The notes under the pieces are model-generated. The model saw only the letters and a list, made by a program, of their open reading frames with translations, searched no databases and had not been told where the DNA came from. This document shows, in pieces, positions 62,420 through 64,000 of a DNA stretch of 64,000 nucleotides. Source of the stretch: Pomphorhynchus laevis (Eukaryota > Acanthocephala > Palaeacanthocephala > Echinorhynchida > Pomphorhynchidae); the NCBI GenBank assembly GCA_012934845.2, contig WNNJ02002950.1:49038-113037 (forward strand), read 5' to 3'. Numbering within the stretch: the first letter of the stretch is position 1; every line of letters starts with the position of its first letter. The translations under genes and the position numbers were made by a program.

Positions 62420-64000
62420 TATAATGTTCCACTGTGTAAAGCTATTTAACTTTTAACCAGTTATTTAACTTTTGTTCACAATTTTTTATTACAATATGAT
62501 AATTTTAGCCAATTATGAATATAAATATATCTTATAATATTCATAATTCATACATTCTATTTGTAATAATTATTAATCAATAACCATCGTGAATCAATAA
62601 CCATTGGTCTCTAACCAATATCAGAGGCCAATAATTATTGAGTAATCAATAATTATCACTATTTTGGCATGCTAAAATGATTTAATTAATTCAAAATTGA
62701 TCTCAAATGGTTGATGTTTAAGGATCGAGCTCTAAATCATCTGATGCGTGCGCACACGACGTTCTTGAAAATATCGAATCTCATATATATGATGCTGTAT
62801 GTTTATAAAACATAGTTGGATCAGAATAAACGTACATTGTAAAACTGATAGACGTTAACAATTAAAATTTGACTGAGTTGGCAGTCGAAACTGGCAATGA
62901 AGTCACCATATAATGGTTTTCCAAGTAACAGATAAGACAAGAAGGATAAAATCTATAATCTCCGCTGATGAAAATGTTGCTGTAAATGCAACTCTGTACT
63001 ATAAATGGTGGTGTAAGAACACTTAGTCATTGGAACACAATTTAGAAATCTCTAATATCCATCAGAAAACCATCAATTTGGTTGACATCATGGTTACATA
63101 TAGGTATGACTTTCAATAAAGTAGAAATTATCGGTTAATGTTTCAAAAGTGGAATGTTTCCAACAATATAATGATCTCTAAGTCAGCTATAATTATATAA
63201 CTAATTAGATAACAATTATAGCTATTAATTAAGAGTGAATCCGCTTCATCATCCGGTGCCCCTACGTCTTTCGACAACGCGACCTTGTGACTTTGACGTG
63301 TGCTTACAGAGAAGTCAAGAGAGAGTGCATGCAGAGAGAGTGCATTATAGCTATTAATATCACTGGTCAGAGTTTACACATTCTACGAATCGAAATATAA
63401 ATATTGCTTATTTGCCCTAGCCAAAAGGCTATGTGAAAGCATAGCCTAAAAATATTCGATCTGCTGTAAAAACAAGATAACCTTAGCATTCTAATATACT
63501 AAATAAATTATGCGTAAAGAATATATGCCTTATCAAGCTTTTTAAATATTTGACGGTTTTTAGATGCTTAATAGCCTTAAAAACATTAAATTTCATTTTA
63601 AAACCTTTTAATAATCAAAACAATTTATAAGAATATTAAAATCTTTAGCGAAAATTATATCTGCAACCGATTTAATATTTAATATTTTAACAATTTAATA
63701 TTTTTAACAAATTTAACACTTTTTAACACATTTAATAAAATAGCACATCTATTAAATTATAGCTATATATTATCCTTACCTTAGTTTCAAATATAAGAAA
63801 TAAACTTATCAAAGACTATGTTTTTATGACAGATATTCATTGACATACTAAGTCTAACTCTGCATTCAGCGATGAAATTAAGTTTTTTTTTTAATTTCGG
63901 CTCTCCTACAGAGAGCCGAAATTATGGTGAGCAATCAACGTTTGGAATATGTTTATGCTATTAATATAAAAATATATAATATATAGATATAAATATATAT
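62420..64000. other. AT-rich sequence, no gene seen
   Basis: Holds a GC-richer patch at 63240-63350 with a short repeat AGAGAGTGCAT, small hairpins at 63415-63450 (CCTAGCCAAAAGGCTATG, AAAGCATAGCCT; the first resembles a LINE-A 3' hairpin), and a perfect palindromic hairpin at 63893-63925 (TTTCGGCTCTC...GAGAGCCGAAA). No exon recognised. Confidence 0.45.

Noticed and set aside
58085-64000. N-terminal exons of ERGIC-53
   Set aside because: Read on the minus strand for the conserved W-E-x-E-V and signal-peptide regions; none found. They are probably beyond the window.

Overview
This is a fragment of an AT-rich animal nuclear genome. The evidence is spliced genes with GT-AG introns, long repeat-filled introns, and many non-LTR retrotransposons. 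The sequence alone does not fix the lineage. Micro-introns next to multi-kilobase introns, hammerhead ribozyme repeats and abundant CR1/L2/Jockey-like LINEs are seen in several invertebrate groups.

Only three cellular genes are supported. (1) A single-exon EF-hand protein lies on the minus strand at 2021-2533. (2) A p24/TMED cargo receptor lies on the plus strand in three exons (24498-24663, 31475-31753, 35314-35550). (3) A lectin cargo receptor of the ERGIC-53/LMAN1 type lies on the minus strand. I could assemble ten of its exons, from 56128 down to 36576, including half the lectin domain, the stalk, the membrane segment and a C-terminal KKFY dilysine signal. Its first exons are not seen. 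Genes 2 and 3 both act in ER-Golgi transport and converge, with stop codons about 1 kb apart.

The rest is mostly repeats. 2.6-14.1 kb is a graveyard of 5'-truncated LINEs on both strands. 14.3-21.7 kb holds a decayed Ty3-like LTR element, a nearly complete two-ORF L2/CR1-like LINE with a 13 x 20-bp array in its 5' UTR, and an inverted duplication that looks like a replication template-switch product. 21.7-30.4 kb is more LINE debris around TMED exon 1, including the best preserved Jockey-like ORF (25.8-28.1 kb). 33-34.1 kb and 37-39.3 kb carry an AT-rich interspersed repeat (called R here). 41.7-42.5 kb holds two hammerhead-ribozyme repeats, one with a complete catalytic core. 43.9-45.6 kb is a tandem array of a tRNA-derived SINE. 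47.4-50.1 kb is a reverse transcriptase/restriction-like-endonuclease element interrupted by one in-frame stop. 50.4-53 kb is another repeat family (T). 53.2-62.4 kb holds more element remnants.

The most interesting signals are: the hammerhead ribozyme units; the covarying 3' hairpins shared by LINE copies; the ATGA overlap joining ORF1 and ORF2 of the LINE; the template-switch structure; and the duplicated pseudo-exons inside the ERGIC-53 gene. Element names used here (LINE-A for Jockey/CR1-like with AAT tails, LINE-B for L2-like, RT-REL, R, T, D) are working labels, not database names.
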